A stretch of DNA of 64,000 nt. Origin: Labilithrix sp. (GTDB taxonomy: Bacteria; Myxococcota_A; Polyangia; Polyangiales; Polyangiaceae). Shown one piece after another: positions 50,674 through 57,436 of this stretch. The stretch spans positions 62,001 to 126,000 of the forward strand of contig JAHBWE010000019.1 of NCBI GenBank assembly GCA_019637155.1. Reading direction: 5' to 3'. Position 1 is the first letter of the stretch; each line of letters begins with the position of its first letter. Both the position numbers and the translations under genes were made by a program. Below the pieces are notes generated by a model. That model did not search any database and was not told the DNA's origin. It saw nothing but the letters and a program-made list of their open reading frames with translations.

Positions 50674-51066
50674 ATGAGAGCGCATTTCGTCCTCTACGTG
50701 CGTGACCAGCGCTCGAGCGGCGCGTTCTACCGGCGTGTGCTCGACGCGGAGCCGACCGTCGACGTGCCGGGCATGATCGAGTTCCAGCTCGGACCGGACG
50801 CGGTGCTCGGCTTGATGCCGGAGGCGGGGATCCGGCGGCTCCTCAGCGAGCTGCCCGATCCCACCGCGGGGGACCGGCCGCCGCGCGCGGAGCTCTATCT
50901 CGTCGTCGCGGATCCGGCGGCGTACCACGAGCGCGCGCTCGCGGCGGGCGCGCGGGAGCTGAGCCCGCTCCTCGATCGCGACTGGGGCCACCGCGCCGCC
51001 TACAGCCTCGATCCCGACGGCCACGTCCTCGCCTTCGCCGCCCTCGCGCGCCGCTCGACCATGTAG
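50674..51066 (+). CDS. VOC-superfamily (glyoxalase/bleomycin resistance-like) protein
   Basis: The protein is 130 aa. It has one VOC module pair: FVLYVRDQRSSGAFYRRVLDAEPTVDVPGMIEFQLGPDAVLGLMP and ELYLVVADPAAYHERALAAGARELSPLLDRDWGHRAAYSLDPDGHVLAFA. The metal-site positions (His near the N-terminus is replaced here by the HF pair, with Glu in the first half and His in WGHRAA) are only partly conserved. It may be a small-molecule-binding or detoxifying protein. It is a single cytoplasmic gene. Confidence 0.82.
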   Translation: MRAHFVLYVRDQRSSGAFYRRVLDAEPTVDVPGMIEFQLGPDAVLGLMPEAGIRRLLSELPDPTAGDRPPRAELYLVVADPAAYHERALAAGARELSPLLDRDWGHRAAYSLDPDGHVLAFAALARRSTM

Positions 51067-51082
51067 CGGCACGAATCCTTCA
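51067..51082 (+). promoter_or_regulatory. Weak sigma-54-like element for 51095
   Basis: CGGCACGAATCCTTCA has a perfect -24 half but TTCA instead of TGCA at -12. It ends exactly 12 nt before ATG 51095, which supports that start over 51086. Confidence 0.35.
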
Positions 51083-51094
51083 TCCATGCTGGCC

Positions 51095-51640
51095 ATGATG
51101 AAGCTCGCTACTCAACGTCAGGGGCTTCGCCCCCGACACCCCCACCCCGGACACGGCCCGGCGAAGACGCCGGGGCGCTTCGCGGCCGCTTCCGGGGCCC
51201 TTCTACTGTTTGTTGCTGCCTGCACGACCGCGCAGCCGGCGGCGCAGAGCCCGACGGCGGCGGCGATGAAGACGGAGACGTCGTCGCCGTGTCCGCTCGG
51301 GGTGCATGGGGCGCGCGTCGCGTACGAGGAGACGGAGACGGGGGCGCGGCTCACGTTCACCGCGCCGAGCGAGAAGGTGGCTGAGCTCCAGTCGCGCGCG
51401 CGTGACGCGTCGGCGATGCACGGGACCGGCCGCCGCCTCGGACAAGGGCACGAAGGCAAACACGGCGAGGGCGGCTACCACGGCCTCAAGCCGATGCAGA
51501 TGCCGGCCGCGTACGCGGGCGAGCAAGACCTCGAGGGCGGGGCGCGCATCGACATCACCCCGCACGATCCGAACGACCTCGCCGCTCTTCGCGCGAAGGT
51601 CCAGACCCGCGCGCGCGAGCTCATGGAGAGCTGCGAATAG
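51095..51640 (+). CDS. Small His-rich lipoprotein, paralogue of 46285
   Basis: The protein is 181 aa from ATG 51095. The head MMKLATQRQGLRPRHPHPGHGP is basic; the membrane part GALLLFVAACTT supplies the lipobox Cys. The mature part CPLGVHGARVAYEETETGARLTFTAPSEKVAELQSRARDASAMHGTGRRLGQGHEGKHGEGGYHGL matches the layout of 46285. His/Gly-rich middles in both suggest metal binding. It ends 20 bp into the convergent acetyltransferase gene. Confidence 0.72.
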   Translation: MMKLATQRQGLRPRHPHPGHGPAKTPGRFAAASGALLLFVAACTTAQPAAQSPTAAAMKTETSSPCPLGVHGARVAYEETETGARLTFTAPSEKVAELQSRARDASAMHGTGRRLGQGHEGKHGEGGYHGLKPMQMPAAYAGEQDLEGGARIDITPHDPNDLAALRAKVQTRARELMESCE

Positions 51641-52268
51641 CGCTCGCCGGCGCGCCGTGAGCGAAGGCGCGCATCACCTTGCGCGCGATCCGCTCGATGC
51701 GCGCGCGGGCGCCGTTCGTCTCCGGCGCCGGATCGAGGCTCACCTCGAAGACGGTGCCGTCGGGGCCGTGATGGACCTCGGCTCCGACCTCGTCGAGGAG
51801 GAGGCGGATCGGGACGTTGTCCCTCAGGATCGGACCCTGGAGGCGATGGATCCCCCGCTCGCGCGCGGCCCGCGCGATCGCGACGGCGAGGATGCGCCCG
51901 AGCCCGCGCCGCTGCACCTCGTCGACGACGGTGAGCGCGACCTCGGCGACGGTGGGGTCCTCGGTCGAGCGCACGAAGCGCGCGACGCCGAGCCCGATCT
52001 CGCGTCCGTCGTCGGCCGCGCGCGTCGCGACGATCGCGACGTGATCGCGACCGTCGACGTGGGTGAGGTAGTGCACCATCGATCCGGAGAGATCGTTCAA
52101 GACGCCCTGGAAGCGGCGGTAGCGCGAGGCGCGCGAGAGGCGGTGGAAGCCGCGCCGGAGCTCGTCCGCGTCGTCGGGGCGGATGTGGCGGAGCGTGACC
52201 TCGGTGCCGTCGTCGAGGACGTGCCGTTCGCGGAAATCGGGACCGGTGAGCATCATCATCGCCATCAT
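51621..52268 (-). CDS. GNAT-family N-acetyltransferase
   Basis: The protein is 215 aa from the first of several adjacent ATGs (MMAMMMLTGPDF). The GNAT fold is visible: VTLRHIRPDDADELRRGFHRLSRASRYRRF, then VALTVVDEVQRRGLGRILAVAIARAARERGIHRLQGPILRDNVPIRLLLDEVGAEV with the acetyl-CoA loop RRGLGR. It is related to the acyltransferase domain of protein acetyltransferases such as Pat. CBS-like or cyclic-nucleotide domains are absent. The start overlaps the stop of the cytochrome gene upstream (ATGA). Confidence 0.88.
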   Translation of the reverse strand: MMAMMMLTGPDFRERHVLDDGTEVTLRHIRPDDADELRRGFHRLSRASRYRRFQGVLNDLSGSMVHYLTHVDGRDHVAIVATRAADDGREIGLGVARFVRSTEDPTVAEVALTVVDEVQRRGLGRILAVAIARAARERGIHRLQGPILRDNVPIRLLLDEVGAEVHHGPDGTVFEVSLDPAPETNGARARIERIARKVMRAFAHGAPASAIRSSP

Positions 52269-52966
52269 CGCGCCCTCGCGTGGCAGTCCGCGCACGTCGC
52301 GAGGAGCTCGCCGTAGATCGTCGCGCGGACCCCGGTGTCGCTCGCGGCCGCGGCGCGCGCGCCGAGGTGCTCGACCGATCCGCGCAGCGCGTCGATCTCG
52401 GGCGTGGTCGTCTTCTTCGGGACGAGCTCCTTCGCCGCGATCGCCGGATCGGCGAGCACGGCCGCGCCCTCGCGCCACGGCGGCTCCGAGTTCCCGATGA
52501 GCCCGTCCCACAGCGCGTTCATCGCCCACGCATGACGCAGCATCTGCGCGCGGCGGTCGGGCTCGCGCCGCGGCGGCCAGCCGGCCTCGAGCCGGACCGG
52601 ACCGGCGAGGCGCGCGTGGCAGTCCGCGCACGTCTGCGCGAGCGCGCCCATCGCCGCCGCGGCGCCGCGTGTGTCGCCCGCGGCGGCGACCTGCTCCGCC
52701 GCGGCGCGCATCGCGCTCGTCCCCTCCACGACCTCGGCCGAGCCGCCGTCGATCGTCGCGCGCGCGGCGAGGTCGCGTGCGTTGCGCCGCGCGCCCTCGA
52801 CGTCGCCGCGGACGAGCGCGTCGTGAACGGCGAGCCCGAGCACCTCGTGCCGGAACATCGCCGTCGTGCTGACGGTGCGCGCCGGCGCAGGCGCGGGCGC
52901 GGTCGTCGGCTCGCTGCCTCCCTTGCAGGCCGCCAGCGCGATCGCGAGGAGGAGGACGCGCTCCAT
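52265..52966 (-). CDS. Dihaem c-type cytochrome lipoprotein
   Basis: The protein is 233 aa. The signal MERVLLLAIALAAC ends in a lipobox. There are two CADCH haem motifs, one central (MGALAQTCADCHARL) and one at the C-terminus (YGELLATCADCHARAR). The regions before each resemble each other, so it is a tandem of two cytochrome-c'-like helical bundles. It may bind gas or shuttle electrons in the periplasm. It is the first gene of an operon with the acetyltransferase. Confidence 0.85.
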   Translation of the reverse strand: MERVLLLAIALAACKGGSEPTTAPAPAPARTVSTTAMFRHEVLGLAVHDALVRGDVEGARRNARDLAARATIDGGSAEVVEGTSAMRAAAEQVAAAGDTRGAAAAMGALAQTCADCHARLAGPVRLEAGWPPRREPDRRAQMLRHAWAMNALWDGLIGNSEPPWREGAAVLADPAIAAKELVPKKTTTPEIDALRGSVEHLGARAAAASDTGVRATIYGELLATCADCHARAR

Positions 52967-52977
52967 GCCCCTCGAGG

Positions 52978-53027
52978 AGCAACGCACGTACCGGCGCACG
53001 CTTTGCGCCTCGGCGAAGACCTTGCGC
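52978..53027 (-). promoter_or_regulatory. Sigma-54-like element with two tandem palindromes
   Basis: On the minus strand CGGTACGTGCGTTGCT (52978-52993) ends 11 nt before ATG 52966. GCGCACGCTTTGCGC (52994-53008) abuts it, and GCGAAGACCTTGCGC (53013-53027, one mismatch) lies with its centre 19 bp further on. Confidence 0.65.
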
Positions 53028-53030
53028 CTC

Positions 53031-53702
53031 TCAGCGCTTCTCCCAGACCTCGAGCGCCCCTCCGTCCCAGCGCTCCCGCGCGAGGCGGTGGTAGTCGGTC
53101 GGGATGTCGCCGCCGAACCCGCAGAACGTGACGACGCGCGCGCCCTTGCGGAGGGCGCCGAGGAGCTCCTCCGCCGCCGCGATGTCGATCGCGGCCTGCA
53201 TCGCGGCGTTGGGCGCGCCGGGGAGGGGGATCGACTCGAAGAACGGGTTGAACATGTAGACGACGTCGGCGTCTTCGCCGGCGCGGACGTCGAACCCTCC
53301 GTCCACGATCTCGACGTCGACGCCGAGGCGCCGCGCGGCTTCGCGCGCGACGTTCGCGAGGGCGGGCACGCGCTCGATCCCGCGGACGTGCGCGCCGCTC
53401 ATCGCCGACGCGACGATGCAGAGCTTGCCCGCTCCCGCGCCGACGTCCACGAGCCGATCGGAGGGCGAGAGGGCGAGGAGCTTCACGATCCGCGCGCAGA
53501 CACGCACCGGCGTCCAATGAACGGCGGACGCGCGCCGGATCACGTCCGGGTAGATCGCGTCGAACGTCTCGTCGAGCACGGGACATCCGCCCCGCAAGAG
53601 GTTGGCGACGAACGCCGCGCGCGCCCGTCGCGTTTGTGTGAAGGGCGGGAACGCCAGCGCATCCTCCGTCTGCGGTTCCAGCTCCTGTTCGGTCGCTCGC
53701 AT
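53031..53702 (-). CDS. SAM-dependent methyltransferase
   Basis: The protein is 223 aa. Motif I is LVDVGAGAGKLCIVASAM, followed by acidic GIERVPALANVAREAARRLGVDVEIVDGGF and the motif IV-like DADVVYMFNPFFESIPLPG. It lies in the class I Rossmann methyltransferase group, of the DOT1-like or histone-lysine type seen in bacteria (YPDVIRRASAVHWTPVRVCARIVKLLALSPSDRLVDVGAG). The substrate is unknown. The start MRATEQELE was chosen on promoter spacing. Confidence 0.82.
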   Translation of the reverse strand: MRATEQELEPQTEDALAFPPFTQTRRARAAFVANLLRGGCPVLDETFDAIYPDVIRRASAVHWTPVRVCARIVKLLALSPSDRLVDVGAGAGKLCIVASAMSGAHVRGIERVPALANVAREAARRLGVDVEIVDGGFDVRAGEDADVVYMFNPFFESIPLPGAPNAAMQAAIDIAAAEELLGALRKGARVVTFCGFGGDIPTDYHRLARERWDGGALEVWEKR

Positions 53703-53715
53703 CGGCCGCGCGCAA

Positions 53716-53798
53716 CGCAAGGCGCGTGCCCGCGGCCGCGCGGACGGGTCGCCCGAGCGGCCATCTACCGCTCGTGTGCGTCCACGTCAAATTGTCGT
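53716..53798 (-). promoter_or_regulatory. Sigma-54-like element and AATT-type palindrome (methyltransferase)
   Basis: On the minus strand GGGCACGCGCCTTGCG (53716-53731) ends 13 nt before ATG 53702. ACGTCAAATTGTCGT (53784-53798) lies 52 bp further upstream. This is a near-palindrome of a different type from GCGCA-N5-TGCGC. Confidence 0.55.
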
Positions 53799-53892
53799 CC
53801 TCACGTCGCGCGCGCACGTCGATTCGAGGTCCATCGTCGCGTCTCTCGTCGCTCTGCATGCAGCACACGCGTCGGATCGCGCTCCGCGACGT

Positions 53893-53976
53893 ACGACAAT
53901 TTGGCGTCGTTCCCCGCCGCGCGGGAGCCGTTTCGCGCGAAGATCGCGGGCCCCGCCCTCTGGCATCGTAAGTGCG
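53893..53976 (+). promoter_or_regulatory. AATT-type palindrome and sigma-54-like element (GATase-like)
   Basis: ACGACAATTTGGCGT (53893-53907) is an inverted copy of the site at 53784, 14 of 15 bases matching. TGGCATCGTAAGTGCG (53961-53976) follows 53 bp later and ends 15 nt before ATG 53992. Confidence 0.5.
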
Positions 53977-53991
53977 TAGCCGATCCCCGAC

Positions 53992-54726
53992 ATGGGTCGT
54001 TTGCTCGGGATCGCTGCCGCTGACGTCACGCCATTTGCTCGCTGGCTCATCTCGACGCCGCACAGCCTCGGTGGTCTCGCGAGCGCGACCCCCGAAGGAT
54101 GGGGCGCCGCGCTCTACGACCGATCGACCCGCGAGTGGAGCGTCGAGCGACGTCCCTTCGGCACGACGCCGGAGGAGACCTTCGCCGCGATGACGCCGCG
54201 CCTGCGCGGCACGGTGATGGTGGCGCACCTCCGCGCGCGCTCCGACGCGGCCAGCGCCTCGGCGACGACCCATCCCCTTCGCCGCGGCGGCTGGGTGTTC
54301 GCCCACGACGGCGCGATCGACGACGTCGACTTCCTCCTCCGAACGGTCTCCGCCGCCCGCCTGCGCGAGCGCACCGACAACTCGCGGAGCGAGCTCTTGT
54401 TCTCGGCGCTCTTGACCCGCCTCGACGCGGCGGGCTCACGCGACACGGGCGCGGTCCTCGCCGACGCCGTCGCGGAGCTCGTCGAGAACCGCGTCGGCGC
54501 GACGAGCTTCCTCCTCTCGGACGGAGAGCGCCTCTACGCGCACCGGCACGGTCCTCCTCTTCACTTGCTCGAGGAGCTCGCCGGCGCGCGGGTGGTGATC
54601 GTCGCCTCCGAGCCGCTGACGGACGGCGCGTGGCGCGAGCTCGCGGACGGATCGCTCGTACGTTGCGACGCCGTCCTCGCGGACCTCGAGCCGAAGTCGG
54701 AGCGCGAGCTGCCGTTCACCGATTGA
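53992..54726 (+). CDS. Class II glutamine amidotransferase-like protein lacking the nucleophile
   Basis: The protein is 244 aa. It has the class II (YafJ/Gat-like) layout: RLLGIAAADVTPFARWLIS, TPEGWGAALYD, VMVAHLRARSDAASASATTHPLRRGGWVFAHDGAIDD, SRSELLFSALLTRL and a C-terminal SEPLTD-WRELADGSLV. In active enzymes residue 2 is the catalytic Cys (MCRLLG); here it is Gly (MGRLLG), and HNG is changed to HDG. It is therefore probably not a glutaminase, but a binding or structural protein. The 3' end overlaps the Dab-type membrane gene on the other strand by 166 bp. Confidence 0.8.
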   Translation: MGRLLGIAAADVTPFARWLISTPHSLGGLASATPEGWGAALYDRSTREWSVERRPFGTTPEETFAAMTPRLRGTVMVAHLRARSDAASASATTHPLRRGGWVFAHDGAIDDVDFLLRTVSAARLRERTDNSRSELLFSALLTRLDAAGSRDTGAVLADAVAELVENRVGATSFLLSDGERLYAHRHGPPLHLLEELAGARVVIVASEPLTDGAWRELADGSLVRCDAVLADLEPKSERELPFTD

Positions 54727-56156
54727 GCGAGCGCGGGCTCGTCCTCGAGCTGCCGCCGGATCGCGATGAGCGGCGCCGGCACGAGCCCGCCCGCGAGCAG
54801 CGCGACGACGAGCGCGATGCCGACCCAGCGCTCGCGGAGCAGGAGATCGGGGATGCGCCGGTTCTCGCCGCGGAGGGGGGAAGGAGGTCCGAGGAAGATC
54901 CGTTTGAACGATCGAACCAGCGTCAACCCGTTCACGGCGATGGAGATGAGGAGGAGGACGGCGACGGCGGGGCGCGTGCGGGCGAGCCCCTGAATGACGA
55001 GGTCCTCCGAGACGAAGGCGACCGTCGCGGGGAAGCCGATCGCGGCGAGGCCGAGCAGGAAATACCCCGTCGCCATGCGCGGCGCGTGGACGACGAGCCC
55101 TCCCAGCCGCCGGAAGTCGGCGGTGCCGGTCCGCGCCTCGACCGCGCGCACGAGGAGCGCGAGCCCCGTCATCGCCACCGTCAGCGCGAGGTCGTGGATG
55201 AGCGCGCCGCTCAGGCCGCCGGCGTCGAGCGTCGCGACGCCGGCGAGGACGAAGCCGGCGGTCGAGGTCCAGAGGAAGCCGAGCTGTCGCCGCGCGTGCG
55301 TCTGGCCGACGCCGAGGAACGCGCCGTACAGCGCGGAGATCGTCGCGAGCGTGGCGAGCACGTCGCACCAGCGGTGGATCTCGACCGGGAAGAGCCCGAC
55401 CCCGAGGCGCACGAGCGCGAACGAGCCGAGCGGAGAGACGACGGAGGGGATCATCACCGCGAGGCGGCCGCGGCCGAGCGCGACCGGCACCCACGAGTGG
55501 AAAGGGAAGATCCCCATCCGCGCCGTGCACGCGAGCAGGATCAACGGCGCGATGACGCGCGCGCGCGGTCGCGCGACCCCGGCCTCCGCGATCGCGCCGA
55601 CGTCGAACGGCGCCGCGAAACGGCCCGTCGTCGCGGTCGTCACGATCAGCGCGAGCGCTCCCAGCATCGGCGCGATGCAGAGCACCGCCGCCCAGCGCGT
55701 CGCGCGCGCGAGCGCAGGGTCGTGCTCCCGCTGCGCCTCCGTCGCGAGGGGGAGGAGCGAGAGCGTCCAGAACGCGCCGAGGAGGAGCACGTTCGCCGAG
55801 ACGAGCACGCCGAAGGTGGAGCCGAGGACGACGAGGAGGCTCCGCGTCGAACTCGCGTCGAGATCGGTCCGCGGCAACGCGACGAGCAGCCCGAGCGCGA
55901 GGCAGGCGACGAGGGGGACGAGCACGGCGGAGAGCCCGTCGACCGCGAGCGCTCCAACAGCGAACGCGCGCATCGACGACGCGGTGAGGATGTCGGGCGC
56001 GCTCGAGATGAACACGACGAACGCGGCGGGGACGAGGCACGCCGCGACCGCGATCGCGACCGCGCGCGCGGTGGCGCGTGACGGCGAGAGCATGCCGATG
56101 AGCACGCCGACGACGATCGGGACGAGCCACATCGCGCCGAGGAGGATCGAGCCCAT
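54561..56156 (-). CDS. NuoM/NuoN-like membrane subunit of the Dab operon
   Basis: The protein is 531 aa with about 13 membrane helices of the complex I antiporter-like type (PLILLACTARMGIFPFHSWVPVALGRGRLAVMIPSVVSPLGSFALVRLGVGL). The usual membrane Lys in the first half is not obvious: RMGIFPFHSW has Arg where many have Lys. It likely forms the proton path with the next subunit. The final 55 residues (after LAQSVN) are Ser/Arg-rich and lie opposite the GATase-like gene, so they look like read-through beyond a lost stop. It starts TGATG-overlapped with the gene upstream. Confidence 0.78.
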   Translation of the reverse strand: MGSILLGAMWLVPIVVGVLIGMLSPSRATARAVAIAVAACLVPAAFVVFISSAPDILTASSMRAFAVGALAVDGLSAVLVPLVACLALGLLVALPRTDLDASSTRSLLVVLGSTFGVLVSANVLLLGAFWTLSLLPLATEAQREHDPALARATRWAAVLCIAPMLGALALIVTTATTGRFAAPFDVGAIAEAGVARPRARVIAPLILLACTARMGIFPFHSWVPVALGRGRLAVMIPSVVSPLGSFALVRLGVGLFPVEIHRWCDVLATLATISALYGAFLGVGQTHARRQLGFLWTSTAGFVLAGVATLDAGGLSGALIHDLALTVAMTGLALLVRAVEARTGTADFRRLGGLVVHAPRMATGYFLLGLAAIGFPATVAFVSEDLVIQGLARTRPAVAVLLLISIAVNGLTLVRSFKRIFLGPPSPLRGENRRIPDLLLRERWVGIALVVALLAGGLVPAPLIAIRRQLEDEPALAQSVNGSSRSDFGSRSARTASQRTSDPSASSRHAPSVSGSEATITTRAPASSSSK

Positions 56157-57436
56157 CAGTCGTCGTGCGCCCCGAGGAGCTTGCGCTCGATGCGATCGAG
56201 CCGCGCCGAGATCGCGAGGATGGGACGCGCGACGAGCCGCTCCGCCGTCTGCTCGACCTCGAAGCGCTCGAGCGCGAGCCGATAGACGAAGCGACGCACC
56301 GGCGCGCCCAGGATGTCCCAGCGCTTCACGCTCTCGGCGGCGGCCCTGTTCCCGAGCGCGGCGCGGCGCTCGAGCGATCGCTGGATGACCGCGGGCGTGC
56401 GGAGGAACTGGAAGTAGCGCAGGACGGCGTGGGCGCAGAGGTGAACGATCGCGGTGCGGTGGAAGCCGAGCCCGCACTCGACGAACATGAGCCCGACCTG
56501 CGCGATCGTCGCGTAGGCGAGCGACGTCTTCGCGTCGGGGCTGACCTGACCGCTGAGCGTCGCGACGATCGCGGTCGCGAGGCCGACGAGGACGATCGCG
56601 CCGGCCGCGATCGGCTCGTGCGCGTAGAGCGGCGCCGCGCGGACGAGGAGGACGACGCCGGCGTGCACGGAGAGCCCGCCGTAGAAGATCGCGCTCGACG
56701 CGGTCGGCCCCTCCATCGCGCGCGGGAGCCAGCCGCCGACGGGGAGCTGCGCCGACTTCCCCATCGCCGCGACGAGGAGGCAGAGCGGGATCCACTTCGT
56801 GCTCGGCACCTGCGCGATGCCGCTGAAGAGCGTGTTGTGGACGGAGCGATGCACGAGCACGGCCGCGAGCACGAAGCCGACGTCGCAGAGCCGGTAGGTG
56901 ACGAGGACGCGGATCGCCGCGCGGACGGGGCCGGCGCGCTCGTGGAAGAACGCGACGAGGAGCACGGAGGCGATCCCGACGAGCTCCCAGCCCGCGAAGA
57001 GGAGATCGAGGCTGCCGGCGACGAGGAGGAGCTGCATCCCCGCCGCGAACACGAGGACGAGGAGGTAGAAGCGGAGGAAGCCGGGCTCGCGATGGAGGTA
57101 GCTCGCGGAGAAGCGCGCGGTCGCGAGGAGCAGGACCGCGGCGACGGCGGACACCGCCGCCGACGTGCCGTCGAAGAGGAAGGCGAGCGGGAAGCCGTAG
57201 TCGCCCGCGCGGTACCAGGTCCCGAAGCGGACATCGAGCGGCGCGAGCCCGCCCGCGACGAAGCTCACGATCGCGCCGAGCACGGCGGCGAACGAGAAGG
57301 AGAGGCCGAGCATCGCGGTGAGGACGACGGTGCGCTCGGAGATCGGCCGCGACCTGAGCGCGCTCGCGGCGCCGAGGACGAACGCGGCCACCGCCGGCGC
57401 CGCGACCGCGAGCGGGACGACCACGTCAAGCGTCAT
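56156..57436 (-). CDS. dabB: DabB-like NuoL-family proton channel subunit
   Basis: The protein is 426 aa from ATG 57436; a GTG at 57445 is an alternative. It has the NuoL core helices with AGWELVGIASVLLVAFFHERAGPVRAAIRVLVTYRLCDVGF and MGKSAQLPVGGWLPRAMEGPTASSAIFYGGLSVHAGVVLLVRA, including the Glu, Lys and His residues used for proton transfer. The C-terminal part after 350 is soluble and charged. In DAB complexes this subunit couples proton flow to the carbonic-anhydrase-like DabA. It overlaps dabA by 11 bp. Confidence 0.85.
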   Translation of the reverse strand: MTLDVVVPLAVAAPAVAAFVLGAASALRSRPISERTVVLTAMLGLSFSFAAVLGAIVSFVAGGLAPLDVRFGTWYRAGDYGFPLAFLFDGTSAAVSAVAAVLLLATARFSASYLHREPGFLRFYLLVLVFAAGMQLLLVAGSLDLLFAGWELVGIASVLLVAFFHERAGPVRAAIRVLVTYRLCDVGFVLAAVLVHRSVHNTLFSGIAQVPSTKWIPLCLLVAAMGKSAQLPVGGWLPRAMEGPTASSAIFYGGLSVHAGVVLLVRAAPLYAHEPIAAGAIVLVGLATAIVATLSGQVSPDAKTSLAYATIAQVGLMFVECGLGFHRTAIVHLCAHAVLRYFQFLRTPAVIQRSLERRAALGNRAAAESVKRWDILGAPVRRFVYRLALERFEVEQTAERLVARPILAISARLDRIERKLLGAHDD

